DNA of 36,446 nt from positions 1 through 36,446 of the forward strand of contig JBLHLC010000040.1 of assembly GCA_047619685.1 (NCBI GenBank). Reading direction: 5' to 3'. The notes beneath the pieces are model-generated. The model saw only the letters and a list, made by a program, of their open reading frames with translations, did no database searches and was not told the DNA's origin. Origin of the DNA: JABDJZ01 sp047619685. Its GTDB lineage: Bacteria; Bacteroidota; Rhodothermia; Rhodothermales; UBA10348. Below are positions 1-8,267 of the stretch, piece by piece. Numbering within the stretch: position 1 is the first letter of the stretch; the number at the start of each line of letters is the position of its first letter. The translations under genes and the position numbers were made by a program.

Positions 1-17
1 TCCTCGCACTAGCAAAC

Positions 18-692
18 ATGACGAGACTCTCAACCCTCATCGCTTTCGGACTCGCGCTTATGGTGTCTGAGGTGGAAGCCCAAGACTGGGCGAATCTGGA
101 GCGGTTCATGGACGCCAATGAGGAATTATTGTCCAGCGGGCCCGTGACCGGACGTGTGGTGTTCATGGGCGACTCGATCACGGAGGCCTGGGACCTGGCG
201 GACTACTTCCCTGGAATGCCTTATGTGAACCGGGGCATCAGCGGGCAGACGACCCCGCAGATGTTGATCAGATTTCGCGCGGACGTTCTGGATCTCCAGC
301 CGGAAGTCGTGGTGATTTTGGCCGGGACCAATGACATCGCAGGCAACACGGGCCCCATGGAACTGACCACTATCGCGGGCAACATCAAGTCCATGGCGGA
401 GCTGGCCTTGGCAAATGGCGTCAGGCCGGTAATCGCCTCCGTACTACCCGCGGCCGACTACCCATGGAGACCGGGATTGCACCCGGACCAGAAAATACCG
501 GCCCTGAACGCCCTGCTGGAGCGTTATGCCGAGCAGAGGGGCATCGTCTATCTGGATTATTTCGGGCCCATGCAGGATGGCAAAAACGGCCTGATGAAGG
601 CGTACACCACCGATGGCGTCCACTGCACCCCCAAGGGCTACGCGAGAATGGCGGAGTTGGCCAATGCGGTGCTGGAGCGCGGGGACAGCTGA
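18..692 (+). CDS. Secreted SGNH/GDSL-family hydrolase (lipase/acylhydrolase type)
   Basis: A 224-residue protein whose hydrophobic N-terminus (about residues 1-21, ending AQ) reads as a signal peptide, so it should act in the periplasm or outside. All SGNH blocks are present: GDSITEAW at 51-58 with nucleophile Ser53, the block II glycine in GISGQT (73-78), GTND at 103-106 with Asn105, and DGVH at 199-202 giving the Asp/His of the catalytic set. The family hydrolyses ester or thioester bonds of lipids or acetylated sugars; the PAF-acetylhydrolase/TesA-like subgroup fits best, but the substrate cannot be read from sequence. Length is normal. The ATG at 18 sits 17 bases from the window edge, so upstream control is not visible. 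It converges with the DCC gene downstream, 29 bases apart. Confidence 0.88.
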   Translation: MTRLSTLIAFGLALMVSEVEAQDWANLERFMDANEELLSSGPVTGRVVFMGDSITEAWDLADYFPGMPYVNRGISGQTTPQMLIRFRADVLDLQPEVVVILAGTNDIAGNTGPMELTTIAGNIKSMAELALANGVRPVIASVLPAADYPWRPGLHPDQKIPALNALLERYAEQRGIVYLDYFGPMQDGKNGLMKAYTTDGVHCTPKGYARMAELANAVLERGDS

Positions 693-721
693 TTTCACGC
701 GCCGTTGTTATGGCAGGATGG

Positions 722-1201
722 TTACCGGTTGGACGGAGCAGCAACCGGCTGAATCACGGCCCGGGGCTCATGGGCATCCAGAAAGCGGCTCTCCAAGCCC
801 GGTGCGGGCATCATGCATGAGTCCCGCCGTCCAAACCACCGGTAGCGGTTCTTGGCGATGAACCGGTAGACGGCGTCGCGGAGCGGGCGCGGGAACAGGA
901 ATCCCGCCGCCGCCAGGGAGTAGGGGAAGCCAAGCTGCCGGGCAATCCGGATTGCGGCGGAAGACTGGGTATGCAGCCCATGGTGATCCAGCAGGACTAT
1001 GCTGTCTGGCAGGAGCAGCTCCTTGTGGTCCGAAGCAGACAGGGCCCGTGAGATTTGGCTTTGGCCTGCCTCGGATTGCAGCGACGCGAAGCCGAAGACG
1101 CTCTCGGGATCTCGCTCAATGACCCACTGGACCGCTGCATTGCACAGATTGCAGACGCCGTCGAATAGAATAAGTGGGCGGCAGGCCAGGTTGGGATCCA
1201 C
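722..1201 (-). CDS. DCC-family thiol-disulfide oxidoreductase (DUF393)
   Basis: A small thioredoxin-fold-like protein with the family signature DGVCNLC near its N-terminus (residues 14-20 from the start chosen here), followed by the other conserved blocks: PDSIVLL, SSAAIRIARQLG, and the C-terminal arginine-rich YRFIAKNRYRWFGRRD plus RFL. DCC proteins carry a CxxC redox pair; the physiological partner is generally unknown. The open frame extends upstream to a GTG at 1354, but the extra 51 residues are unlike the family, which normally starts about 10-15 residues before the DGVC motif. I therefore prefer the GTG at 1201, giving 159 residues. No ribosome-binding site settles the choice. It is convergent with the SGNH hydrolase and divergent from the helicase. 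Confidence 0.85.
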   Translation of the reverse strand: MDPNLACRPLILFDGVCNLCNAAVQWVIERDPESVFGFASLQSEAGQSQISRALSASDHKELLLPDSIVLLDHHGLHTQSSAAIRIARQLGFPYSLAAAGFLFPRPLRDAVYRFIAKNRYRWFGRRDSCMMPAPGLESRFLDAHEPRAVIQPVAAPSNR

Positions 1202-1513
1202 GATGCGCAGGACGGAATAGTCAGTCCAATAAAACGATTGGGAGCGCGAGGGCCTGAGTTCCCGGGAGGGGAACACGAGGGAACTCGCTCTTGACAAATA
1301 TGCGGAACCCTCACGAAGCACCGGAATCAATCCCAACGGTACCCTGTAGTACACTTCAGATTGCCTACCTCGGCCGACCGCAAACCTGCGGCGGCGTTAA
1401 ACGGAGGTTCAGATACGGCTCACTCTTGTGTTTGGGTCACACTGTCGGCAGTGAAACAGCGGCGCGGGCTGAAAGGACTCGTCGCAGACTCATCACAACG
1501 GATTTAGCAGTAT
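1202..1513. other. Divergent intergenic region between the DCC gene and the DEAD-box helicase
   Basis: About 310 bases with no convincing gene. It must hold the promoters of both flanking genes. One weak candidate for the helicase is TGTGTTTG at 1427-1434, one base off the Bacteroidota -7 consensus TAnnTTTG; it would give a leader of about 75 bases, but I see no good matching -33 element. Part of this stretch (1202-1354) could instead be an N-terminal extension of the DCC gene. Confidence 0.35.
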
Positions 1514-3496
1514 ATGAACCACTCCTTTGAGGGGCTCGGTCTTGAGCCTCGTATTGTGGCCACGCTTGAAGCGCGCGGTTACACCCAGCCCACCCCGATC
1601 CAGGCCGCCCTTATTCCAGTTCTTCTGGAAGGCAAAGACGCCATCGGCAAGGCGCCAACTGGCACCGGCAAAACCGCAGCCTTCTCTCTCCCGATTATCC
1701 AGCGGCTCGAGGCCAAGGACAATCACGTTCAGGTCCTGGTCCTGGCACCGACCCGTGAGTTGGCCATCCAGGTTGCGGAGACCATGAGCGATTACGGCAA
1801 GTCATCCGGGATCAAGGTTTTGGCCATCTACGGAGGCCAGGCCTACGGATTGCAGACCAGCAAACTCCGCAGGGGAGTAGATGTCGTTGTCGGCACGCCT
1901 GGTCGACTCCTGGACCTTTGCGAAAAACGAGCCCTTAACCTCTCCCAGGTCAGCACAGTGATCCTGGATGAGGCCGACGAGATGCTCTCGATGGGCTTCA
2001 TTGAGGACATTGAGAACCTGTTGGACCAGACGCCGGCCGAGCGCCAGACGGTTCTGATGTCCGCGACCATGCCGTCTCGAATCCGCAACCTTGCCAAGCG
2101 CTATCTGCGTGACGCTGTTGCTTGCTCGATCGATGCGGACAAGAAGGCTCCCCTGGTTCGCCAGCGGGCCTACCTGGTCAATCGCTTCGATAAGGTGGCG
2201 GCAATCTCGCGGATATTTGAGGTTGAAGAGGTTCAAAGCTGCCTGATCTTCGCCAAGACGCAGCTCGGGACGGAGGATCTGGCAACCCAACTCATCAAGC
2301 GCGGCATTGACGCCAAGCCTCTGCATGGAGGGATGAGCCAGGATGTGCGAACGCGCATCATCAAATCCTTCAAGAGCGGAGCGCTGAAGGTCCTGGTCGG
2401 TACGGACGTGGCGGCTCGCGGGCTGGACATCGATGACGTCAGTCACGTGATCAACTACGAGTTGCCCGCGGATCCTGAGGTTTACGTGCACCGCATTGGC
2501 CGTACGGGTCGTGCTGGGCGAAGCGGAGAGGCTATCACGATTGTCGCGCCAAATGAAATCGGGCGCATTCGCGGCGTGGAGCGGTTCACCGGCGTCCAGA
2601 TGGATCGTCCCGAACTGCCAACCGAGGAAGAGATCGAAACGCTTCGCAGCGTGAAGATCACAGAGAAGATGGGCGCCTGGATCGAGCGGGGTCGCTGCCA
2701 CGCCGAGCGCGCCATCATTCAGGAGATGGTTGATGAAGGTGGGGATGCGCTGGAAATTGCGGCGGCCGCACTGCGCATGGCCAGGCGCGCCGAATACGAG
2801 CGCCCGATAGAGAAGATCAGTACTGTCGAAAGACGTCGTCCGGTCCGTAGCGAGTCGAGGAACGGGAATTACGCCTCTCGCAGCAGTTCTGACAGCCGCA
2901 GTTCTGATAGCCGCAGTTCAGGCGATCGCAGCTACGACAAGAGCAGTTCATCCTCGCGTCCCACGAGCCGCACTTCCGACGCTCGCCCGGCTGGCCGTAC
3001 TTCCGACGTTCGCCCGGCTGGCCGCACTTCCGACGCTCGCTCGGCTGGTGGCCGCAGTTCTGACGCTCGCCCTGCATCAGGAGACTATTCGAAGGGACGT
3101 CCGGCAGGAAGTTCAACGCCGGCTCGAGGCAGTCACGATGGACGTACGGGTGCGAACATTGACGGCCGCAGCAAAGCGCCGGAAATGGGCGCCGCCCGCG
3201 AAAAACGCATGGCAGCCCGCGGCGGCGCTGACCATGTCAGCGTAAAACGACCGGAGCGCGCTGGTGCGATGGTCAAACTCGCGCTATCTGTCGGCAAGGA
3301 GAGTGGCATCCGGGTCAACAACGTCGTCAGCACGCTCGCGCGTCACGGCGGCATTGAGTCAGATTCAATTGGACGTGTTCAGATCGACGATGGCAAGACC
3401 TTCGTTGACGTTCGGGAGTCCGACGCGAAACAACTGCTCGGAAAGAGTGGAGAACTTCGTTTCGGCCCGCAGAGACTGGATGTGAACCTGGCCTAA
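1514..3496 (+). CDS. DEAD-box ATP-dependent RNA helicase, DeaD/CsdA-like, with C-terminal RNA-binding domain
   Basis: 660 residues. The helicase core is complete: Q motif GYTQPTPIQ (22-30), motif I APTGTGKT (47-54), PTREL (79-83), TPGRL (128-132), DEAD (152-155), SAT (183-185), and motif VI HRIGRTGRAGR (326-336). A Ser/Arg/Asp-rich low-complexity linker (about 430-560) follows. The last 85 residues (about 575-660) resemble the DbpA/CsdA RNA-binding domain. Such helicases unwind RNA during ribosome assembly, mRNA decay and cold adaptation. The length and domain order resemble E. coli DeaD, but orthology is not proven. The linker is encoded partly by tandem DNA repeats. The ATG at 1514 begins right before the Q-motif region with no visible Shine-Dalgarno. 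It converges with the barrel gene 30 bases downstream. Confidence 0.93.
   Translation: MNHSFEGLGLEPRIVATLEARGYTQPTPIQAALIPVLLEGKDAIGKAPTGTGKTAAFSLPIIQRLEAKDNHVQVLVLAPTRELAIQVAETMSDYGKSSGIKVLAIYGGQAYGLQTSKLRRGVDVVVGTPGRLLDLCEKRALNLSQVSTVILDEADEMLSMGFIEDIENLLDQTPAERQTVLMSATMPSRIRNLAKRYLRDAVACSIDADKKAPLVRQRAYLVNRFDKVAAISRIFEVEEVQSCLIFAKTQLGTEDLATQLIKRGIDAKPLHGGMSQDVRTRIIKSFKSGALKVLVGTDVAARGLDIDDVSHVINYELPADPEVYVHRIGRTGRAGRSGEAITIVAPNEIGRIRGVERFTGVQMDRPELPTEEEIETLRSVKITEKMGAWIERGRCHAERAIIQEMVDEGGDALEIAAAALRMARRAEYERPIEKISTVERRRPVRSESRNGNYASRSSSDSRSSDSRSSGDRSYDKSSSSSRPTSRTSDARPAGRTSDVRPAGRTSDARSAGGRSSDARPASGDYSKGRPAGSSTPARGSHDGRTGANIDGRSKAPEMGAAREKRMAARGGADHVSVKRPERAGAMVKLALSVGKESGIRVNNVVSTLARHGGIESDSIGRVQIDDGKTFVDVRESDAKQLLGKSGELRFGPQRLDVNLA
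2967..3077 (+). repeat. In-frame tandem repeat (27-30 bp period) in the helicase linker
   Basis: Units starting at 2967, 2994, 3021 and 3051 each begin GCCGCACTTCCGACGCTCG or a close variant and encode repeats of the type GRTSDARPA. Spacing is 27, 27 and 30 bases, so the reading frame is kept. Shorter 15-base units of the type AGCCGCAGTTCTGAC lie just upstream at about 2894-2930 and encode SRSSD. Copy number changes would alter linker length without frameshift. Confidence 0.85.
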
Positions 3497-3526
3497 GACG
3501 GCTCGGAGCTCTGGGCCGGTCCCGGA

Positions 3527-4354
3527 CTACTTGGCGGCTGAGAAGAGCAGCGCAAAGCCAAAGCTCATCCCAGAGCCGAGCTTGATCGTTTCCTCCTCGG
3601 AGCCTGAACTGTACTCCAGGTTGTTGGACAGGGCGTAGCCAAGCGTTCCCCGGACGGAGAGCGGACCCGACAGTCTGCTCTCCGCTTCCGCTCCAACGGC
3701 CAGGACCTTGTGGTCGAGCCGTGAGCCGGAAGCCGACGGCAGTCCGTACGTCTTGGAGGTGTACCTGATAGTCAGTCCGGCCCGACGGGGTCCTGACTCG
3801 TACCACGCCGTGGCCCTCGCCGGGGCGGCGATGTCCAGATGCACGCGAGGGGAGACGTATGTATCCATCAGAAAAATCGGGACAACTGCCAGATCCATTC
3901 TGTTGCGATAAGACGCGCCGAAACCCAGGCTTCCGGACTTGAGTGGCTTTTGGAGGACGAGCGCGCTTCTGAAGTCAAAATCATTGGCGCGGGGACTATC
4001 GAAGCGCGCGTCCGCGGACAAGCCGGGGCCCAGGTAGACCAGAGCTGACCATTTGTCGCTCAGGCCAAACCTGGCCGTAACTTCGTATCGCACTTCGTAG
4101 AGCTTCGTCGGGTCGTCGGTTGCTGGCGCAGCGTCCGTCTGGAAACCCTTGCTCATCTGTTTGAAGGACACCCCATGTGTCATCCGGACGCCCGCGAAGG
4201 TGAGGGGAACGGCAAGCGCGGCGCTCAGATGGGTTATGCCAGGGTTGCCGTCAGTCGCGGACGGCAGCGTCTCTAGACTGAAGAGGGTCAGTTGCTGGGG
4301 GGAAGCCGTTGCCAGATGGCCAGAGAGGATGGCAATGAGCAGGAGAATTCGCAT
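3527..4354 (-). CDS. Predicted outer-membrane beta-barrel protein, DUF6268-like
   Basis: About 275 residues from the preferred start. The N-terminus MRILLLIAILSGHLATA is a good signal peptide; the frame extends 11 codons further up to 4387 but that extension (Pro/Gly-rich) would bury the signal sequence, so the ATG at 4354 is chosen. The rest is a run of alternating amphipathic strands separated by short polar turns (for example KLYEVRYEVTARFGL and KWSALVYLGPGLSADARF), with the pattern I associate with DUF6268 outer-membrane barrels of Bacteroidota. Function unknown: it might be a pore or a structural barrel. No operon partner: it converges with the helicase and diverges from guaD. Confidence 0.7.
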   Translation of the reverse strand: MRILLLIAILSGHLATASPQQLTLFSLETLPSATDGNPGITHLSAALAVPLTFAGVRMTHGVSFKQMSKGFQTDAAPATDDPTKLYEVRYEVTARFGLSDKWSALVYLGPGLSADARFDSPRANDFDFRSALVLQKPLKSGSLGFGASYRNRMDLAVVPIFLMDTYVSPRVHLDIAAPARATAWYESGPRRAGLTIRYTSKTYGLPSASGSRLDHKVLAVGAEAESRLSGPLSVRGTLGYALSNNLEYSSGSEEETIKLGSGMSFGFALLFSAAK

Positions 4355-4474
4355 GGTGCCTGGGGCAGGGCTGGGCTTTCCTGTCAATACGCACTATCTC
4401 CCCAAAGGGGATCAGAGAGCCCGAAGACCCATGTGTGCCGTACCATCCGACAGAACCAGCAGAAGGCCGAGTCT

Positions 4475-4954
4475 ATGCCTGACCTCCAGAAAGCCAATCT
4501 AATGCGGCAGGCAATAGAGTTGGCTCATAAGAATGTCGCTTCAAATCTTGGAGGGCCGTTCGCGGCCCTTGTGACGAGGGGCGGCGAAGTAATTGCCAGC
4601 GGCACCAATAGGGTCACCTCTGCCAACGACCCAACGGCGCATGCCGAGATTGTCGCGATCCGGAACGCGTGCGCGGCACTGGACAGCTTCCAACTCACGG
4701 GTTGCGATCTCTATACGACGTGTGAACCCTGTCCGATGTGCCTGGGCGCCATCTATTGGGCCCGCCCGGATCGGGTGTTTTACGCCGCCGGCAGGGATGA
4801 TGCCTCCCAGGCGGGGTTTGACGACGGGTATATCTACCGAGAGATCAACCGCTCTCCTGCTGAACGGGACATCTTCATGCAGCAGGCGCTTCGAGACGAA
4901 GCGCTGTCCATTTTTGCGGCATGGCAGGAGAAAGACGATCGCCGGGAGTACTAA
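4475..4954 (+). CDS. guaD: Guanine deaminase
   Basis: A 159-residue cytidine-deaminase-fold enzyme that hydrolyses guanine to xanthine and ammonia. Zinc ligands and proton shuttle are visible: TAHAE (54-58; His56 ligand, Glu58 shuttle) and CEPCPMC (83-89; Cys86 and Cys89 ligands). The stretch LGAIYWARPDRVFYAAG, the GFDD motif (114-117) and the terminal EY closely follow Bacillus subtilis GuaD, including its length (156), which separates it from the tRNA adenosine deaminase TadA. The open frame continues upstream to 4292, but that part overlaps the barrel gene antisense and has no family similarity; the ATG at 4475 gives the usual N-terminus. It converges, 12 bases apart, with the last gene (uraH) of the purine operon, and feeds that operon with xanthine. 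Confidence 0.92.
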   Translation: MPDLQKANLMRQAIELAHKNVASNLGGPFAALVTRGGEVIASGTNRVTSANDPTAHAEIVAIRNACAALDSFQLTGCDLYTTCEPCPMCLGAIYWARPDRVFYAAGRDDASQAGFDDGYIYREINRSPAERDIFMQQALRDEALSIFAAWQEKDDRREY

Positions 4955-4966
4955 CCCCCAGGGCGC

Positions 4967-5311
4967 TCAGCTCCCACGGTAGGTTGAATACCCGAAAGGG
5001 CTCAGAAGGAGCGGAATGTGGTAGTGTTCTTCCAGACTCACCACGCAAAACTCGATGCACACCCTGGGATGGAACGCTTCACGGCCGGCCCGCCGGTGAT
5101 GGTCTTCCGTGTGGAACGTGAGTCGGTAGGTGCCCGCCACCAGGGTCATGCCGACAGGCATCAACTGACCCACCCGCCCATCCGAATCGGTTAGACCGTC
5201 ACCCGCGTGATGCCACGCGTTCCCGTCCCGAATCTCCAGATCCACAGGAACGCCCGCGGCGGGGCTGCCGGTGGCAAGGTCGAGGATGTGCGTTGTGATG
5301 GGGCTTTTCAT
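4967..5311 (-). CDS. uraH: 5-hydroxyisourate hydrolase (transthyretin-like)
   Basis: 114 residues, the normal length. It hydrolyses 5-hydroxyisourate, the product of urate oxidation, to OHCU. The diagnostic parts of the family are present: N-terminal THILD with His8, Arg46 in SDGRV, HYHIPLLLSPFGYSTYRGS with His98, and the C-terminal YRGS tetrapeptide that separates this enzyme from true transthyretin. No signal peptide, so cytoplasmic. It is the last gene of the operon; its ATG follows the TGA of the DUF6986-like gene after one base, implying translational coupling. Confidence 0.95.
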   Translation of the reverse strand: MKSPITTHILDLATGSPAAGVPVDLEIRDGNAWHHAGDGLTDSDGRVGQLMPVGMTLVAGTYRLTFHTEDHHRRAGREAFHPRVCIEFCVVSLEEHYHIPLLLSPFGYSTYRGS

Positions 5312-5312
5312 G

Positions 5313-6737
5313 TCATTCGCCGCGCTTGGCGCGTGTTTCCAGGATGCGGGCGAAGGACCGCAACCTGATCTCTTCGGTTTGCAGTCCGGTCTGACGCGCC
5401 TCCTCCTCGGTGATGGCGCCGCAGTTGATGGCCCGCAGAAAATAATTCAGGAGACCCTGGCCGGTAGCGGCATCGTCAAAGACATCACCAACCAATGACG
5501 CCTGAGCAGCCTTGTCCACAAAGGCCCGGAGTCGGGTGGCTGCCGCATCGAAGCCGTCCAGGAAAAAAGCATAGACGGCCGCGTAGCGGGCTGGCAGTTG
5601 CGCCGGATGCAGATCCCAACCCTGATAGAACGCGTGCTTCAGCGAATGGGTGTTGTCACTGAACCCCAGTTGCCAGGCGCGATGAACGGCACCCGCATTC
5701 TGGGCACGCTGCCCATCGGTGAGCGACTCTCCACGATGGGGCGCCACAGGCATGATGTTCGTTGCGCCATCGGATAGCCACACGCCCGTCCCGGCCAGCG
5801 AGACCTGCATCATGTGTCGGGCAAAATCGCAGGCGGGATGGGTCATGGTCTGCTCCGCCGCCGTTATGTCCAGGCCAGCGGTGTAATCGTAGACGCCAAA
5901 GTGGGCAGCGGTGCACCGCCCCCGGGCTGCTGTGACCCATTCTGGCAGAGGGGTTCGTCCATCGGTTCCGAAGATGGAGACAGCGGTTTCGACCATCAAC
6001 TCCAGTCCGATGGAATACCGCGGCAGGCCGGCCTCACATTCGATCAGTTCGAGCGACTCCGACGCCACGCGGACCTGCTCCACATGGGTGATCTTGGGAA
6101 GCGTGACGACGATGTCGGGGGGGAGGGTCCCGCCAGTTCCGTCCAGAAGTGTGCTGAAGAAGCGATTCAACGTGCTCAACGATCGTCCTGCGTACTCGTC
6201 GTTGAGTGCCTTGATGCGAATGCCGATGAAGGGAGGCAGTGTTCCGTCACGCATGCCCAGGGCCACCTCGCGGGCCGTTCGAGCGGCCTCGGCGTGTTCC
6301 TCCTGGACTGGACGGACGCCAAAGCCGTCCTCGAAATCAATGCGGAAGTCTTCTACCGGCTCCTGAGCCAGTTTGTCCACCACGCGCTGGTAAACGGCGT
6401 GTGCGAGCCAGGCGGGCCGATTCTCCAGAGCGGAAGGAGGGTGTTCCAGCAAATCACGGTACCACTGTCCGTGGATGGGGAGTGCGGCCGAGCCCGGAAG
6501 CCCGAACGCCCGGGCAAAAACGAGGTAATCACCCGCATACGCCTCCATGTGGCGGAGCGCGGCCCTGCCCATCTTTGGAGCCAGGTCAGCCTTGAAGAGC
6601 TGCGCTCCCCCGTAAACGGTGTGAACCGGCTGCCGCTCGCTACGCGGGCCAGGGCGGTCCCTTAAATAGTCCTGATTGGCCTCCCTCAGCGAGCCCAAGT
6701 AGCTTTCGAGAGTGCCGTCCTTAATGAGGTTCTTCAC
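5313..6737 (-). CDS. DUF6986-like protein, HpcH/HpaI/CitE (PEP-binding TIM-barrel) superfamily, in the purine operon
   Basis: A protein of about 474 residues with no assigned role. I see superfamily-like motifs: DFRIDFEDGFG (acidic metal-site strand, like the DLED of CitE), GIRIKALN, VVTLPKI, LELMVET (second metal-site Glu) and HFGVYDYTAGLD, in the order expected for an HpcH/HpaI/CitE TIM barrel. That family makes or breaks C-C bonds next to glyoxylate, pyruvate or oxaloacetate. It lies between uraD (37-base gap) and uraH (one-base gap), so it is co-transcribed with urate and allantoin genes. Inference: it handles glyoxylate derived from ureidoglycolate, or is the missing ureidoglycolate lyase. 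Start: the frame opens at a TTG at 6815 inside uraD; the GTG at 6737, just after uraD, gives an N-terminus like the family (KNLIKDGTLESYLGSL) and is preferred, without a clear ribosome-binding site. Confidence 0.75.
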   Translation of the reverse strand: MKNLIKDGTLESYLGSLREANQDYLRDRPGPRSERQPVHTVYGGAQLFKADLAPKMGRAALRHMEAYAGDYLVFARAFGLPGSAALPIHGQWYRDLLEHPPSALENRPAWLAHAVYQRVVDKLAQEPVEDFRIDFEDGFGVRPVQEEHAEAARTAREVALGMRDGTLPPFIGIRIKALNDEYAGRSLSTLNRFFSTLLDGTGGTLPPDIVVTLPKITHVEQVRVASESLELIECEAGLPRYSIGLELMVETAVSIFGTDGRTPLPEWVTAARGRCTAAHFGVYDYTAGLDITAAEQTMTHPACDFARHMMQVSLAGTGVWLSDGATNIMPVAPHRGESLTDGQRAQNAGAVHRAWQLGFSDNTHSLKHAFYQGWDLHPAQLPARYAAVYAFFLDGFDAAATRLRAFVDKAAQASLVGDVFDDAATGQGLLNYFLRAINCGAITEEEARQTGLQTEEIRLRSFARILETRAKRGE

Positions 6738-6774
6738 GCGGGGGAAGGGAATGTGGACTTGGTGGGAAGATAAA

Positions 6775-7305
6775 CTAGCCTTCGGTCCGGCCCAGAGTGG
6801 CCAGAAGTTTCTCAAGCCTGATGCGTGTGATGAGCGCCTGCTGCCTGGCGGCTTCAGAGATCTCCTGGGGACGCGTATTGGGAAGCCTGACTTCGAGGAG
6901 CGCCAGCATCTCGCCCCCGGACTTGGCGGTGGCGCAGACTATGAAAATGAAGCCGAACCGCTCTTCGTACAGGCGATTGCCTTCGGCAAGGCGCTCCAGT
7001 ACTGCTCCGGAAGCGGCCGCTGCGCCTGACTGTTCGTCCCCGGCCCAGGCGTCTGCCGAGAACCGGGACCGGAGAGAGTCCAAATCACCAATCTTGGGAT
7101 GCGCCCCAAAGGCCTCCAGGAAGTCAGGCTCCGCGAGGCGGCCCCATTCTCTTGTTGCGGTACTGAAAAGCGCCTCGTGGTTCTGGAAAGGACGCGCATT
7201 GGCCATTTGCTGCGCCCACCGGGTAGACCCGCAGCACTCCAGCATCCGCACTCTTGCGGTCTCCCGCTCCATGGTATTGAGGTCGGTAATCGCGGGCTCG
7301 GTCAT
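6775..7305 (-). CDS. uraD: OHCU decarboxylase (2-oxo-4-hydroxy-4-carboxy-5-ureidoimidazoline decarboxylase)
   Basis: 176 residues, all-helical, normal length. It decarboxylates OHCU stereospecifically to (S)-allantoin, so the pathway avoids racemic spontaneous decay. Conserved features: ECCGSTRWAQQM and ARPF near the N-terminus, FGAHPKIGD (66-74) with the catalytic His69, and RFGFIFIVCATAKSGGEM (117-133) forming the substrate pocket. The ATG at 7305 overlaps the TGA of alc in an ATGA, so it is translationally coupled. Confidence 0.95.
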   Translation of the reverse strand: MTEPAITDLNTMERETARVRMLECCGSTRWAQQMANARPFQNHEALFSTATREWGRLAEPDFLEAFGAHPKIGDLDSLRSRFSADAWAGDEQSGAAAASGAVLERLAEGNRLYEERFGFIFIVCATAKSGGEMLALLEVRLPNTRPQEISEAARQQALITRIRLEKLLATLGRTEG

Positions 7306-8267
7306 TCCGACGTTGTCGCTTCTGACCTGGTGCCAAAGACCCGCAGGCGTGCCACGCCCCCGTCTGGATAACTTCCCAGGCGGACGTACAAGAACGGACC
7401 CGAACTCATAAGCTCAGAGAACACGTGTTTTGTGTCCGGCTGCATCCTGGTTTCGGCCAGGATTGGAGTCCAGTCCCTGGCATCGGGTTCTCCAGGCGCA
7501 AGGCTGCCCTCCAGCGAACAACGATCGGGGTAGTTGCCCTTGTAGAACGTCGTTTCTACTTCAACGCGGCTGATCTGGCCTGCAGTTCCAAGCCGCACGA
7601 CCACCCAGTCGTGACCCGGTCCACGCCGCCGCCTGGTTTCCCAGCCATCGCCCATGTTGCGGGGCACGTCGGGCAGGAGCAGGTTGCCCATCCGCCCAAA
7701 GTGCTCGTTGCTGCAGGCAACGGTGAGGCCACCGTTGGCGATGGCACTTAGTTCGATCTCACGGCCGTCGGTGGGGAGAATGGCCTGGACCTGCCCGAAT
7801 ACCCGCAGACGCGCCACCCCTCCGTCGGGGAAGATGTTTAGACGCAGATGGGTCCAGGGCCCGCTGTCATTAACCGCGACGAAATTGTGCGAGTCCTCCA
7901 GAATGGCCGTGGGCGGGACGACCTGGATCCAGGACTCAGACTCCGGGTTTCCGTCGATGGCGTCTATCGAAAACTCTGGGGGGTGGTTGCCTTTAAAATG
8001 GCTGGTATCCACGTCCAGGCCCTTGATGACACCCCTCAGGCCCATCTTCAGAATCGCCCAGTCATGCCCGGCATCGCGCTTTCGGCGCGACTCCCAGCCG
8101 TCCATCCACTTGCCCTCGTCTGTGTAGAGCCCCGGCTTGAACACGGCGGCGTCCTGTTTAACCAGGTTCTCTTTGGGCGCGAAGAAATCGTCCGAGGCTT
8201 CGAGTACGGTGCCTCCGAGGCGTTCGGAGACGAGATCAATGAGCGATGTGAAACCGGGTTCAGGCAT
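7302..8267 (-). CDS. alc: Allantoicase (allantoate amidinohydrolase)
   Basis: 321 residues. It cleaves allantoate to (S)-ureidoglycolate and urea. The protein shows the allantoicase internal duplication: the first copy has GKWMDGWESRRKR-GHDW-HFKGNHPPEFSID and the second NMGDGWETRRRR-GHDW-FYKGNYPDRCSLEG; both end in PDGGVARLRVFG. Each half is a jelly-roll (galactose-binding-like) domain. Choosing allantoicase instead of an allantoate amidohydrolase means the products should be urea and ureidoglycolate; neither urease nor a classical ureidoglycolate lyase is seen in this window. The ATG at 8267 overlaps the end of allB by 8 bases. Confidence 0.95.
   Translation of the reverse strand: MPEPGFTSLIDLVSERLGGTVLEASDDFFAPKENLVKQDAAVFKPGLYTDEGKWMDGWESRRKRDAGHDWAILKMGLRGVIKGLDVDTSHFKGNHPPEFSIDAIDGNPESESWIQVVPPTAILEDSHNFVAVNDSGPWTHLRLNIFPDGGVARLRVFGQVQAILPTDGREIELSAIANGGLTVACSNEHFGRMGNLLLPDVPRNMGDGWETRRRRGPGHDWVVVRLGTAGQISRVEVETTFYKGNYPDRCSLEGSLAPGEPDARDWTPILAETRMQPDTKHVFSELMSSGPFLYVRLGSYPDGGVARLRVFGTRSEATTSE

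Noticed and set aside
1802..2701. A 299-codon open frame on the minus strand
   Set aside because: Antisense to the helicase core; the product has no motif and low plausibility.
2880..3077. CRISPR-like repeats
   Set aside because: The repeats are tandem without unique spacers, keep the reading frame of the helicase and encode a low-complexity linker.
6738..6815. TTG start at 6815 for the DUF6986-like gene
   Set aside because: It lies inside uraD, uses a weak start codon, and its extra 26 residues do not look like the family; the GTG at 6737 just after uraD is preferred.
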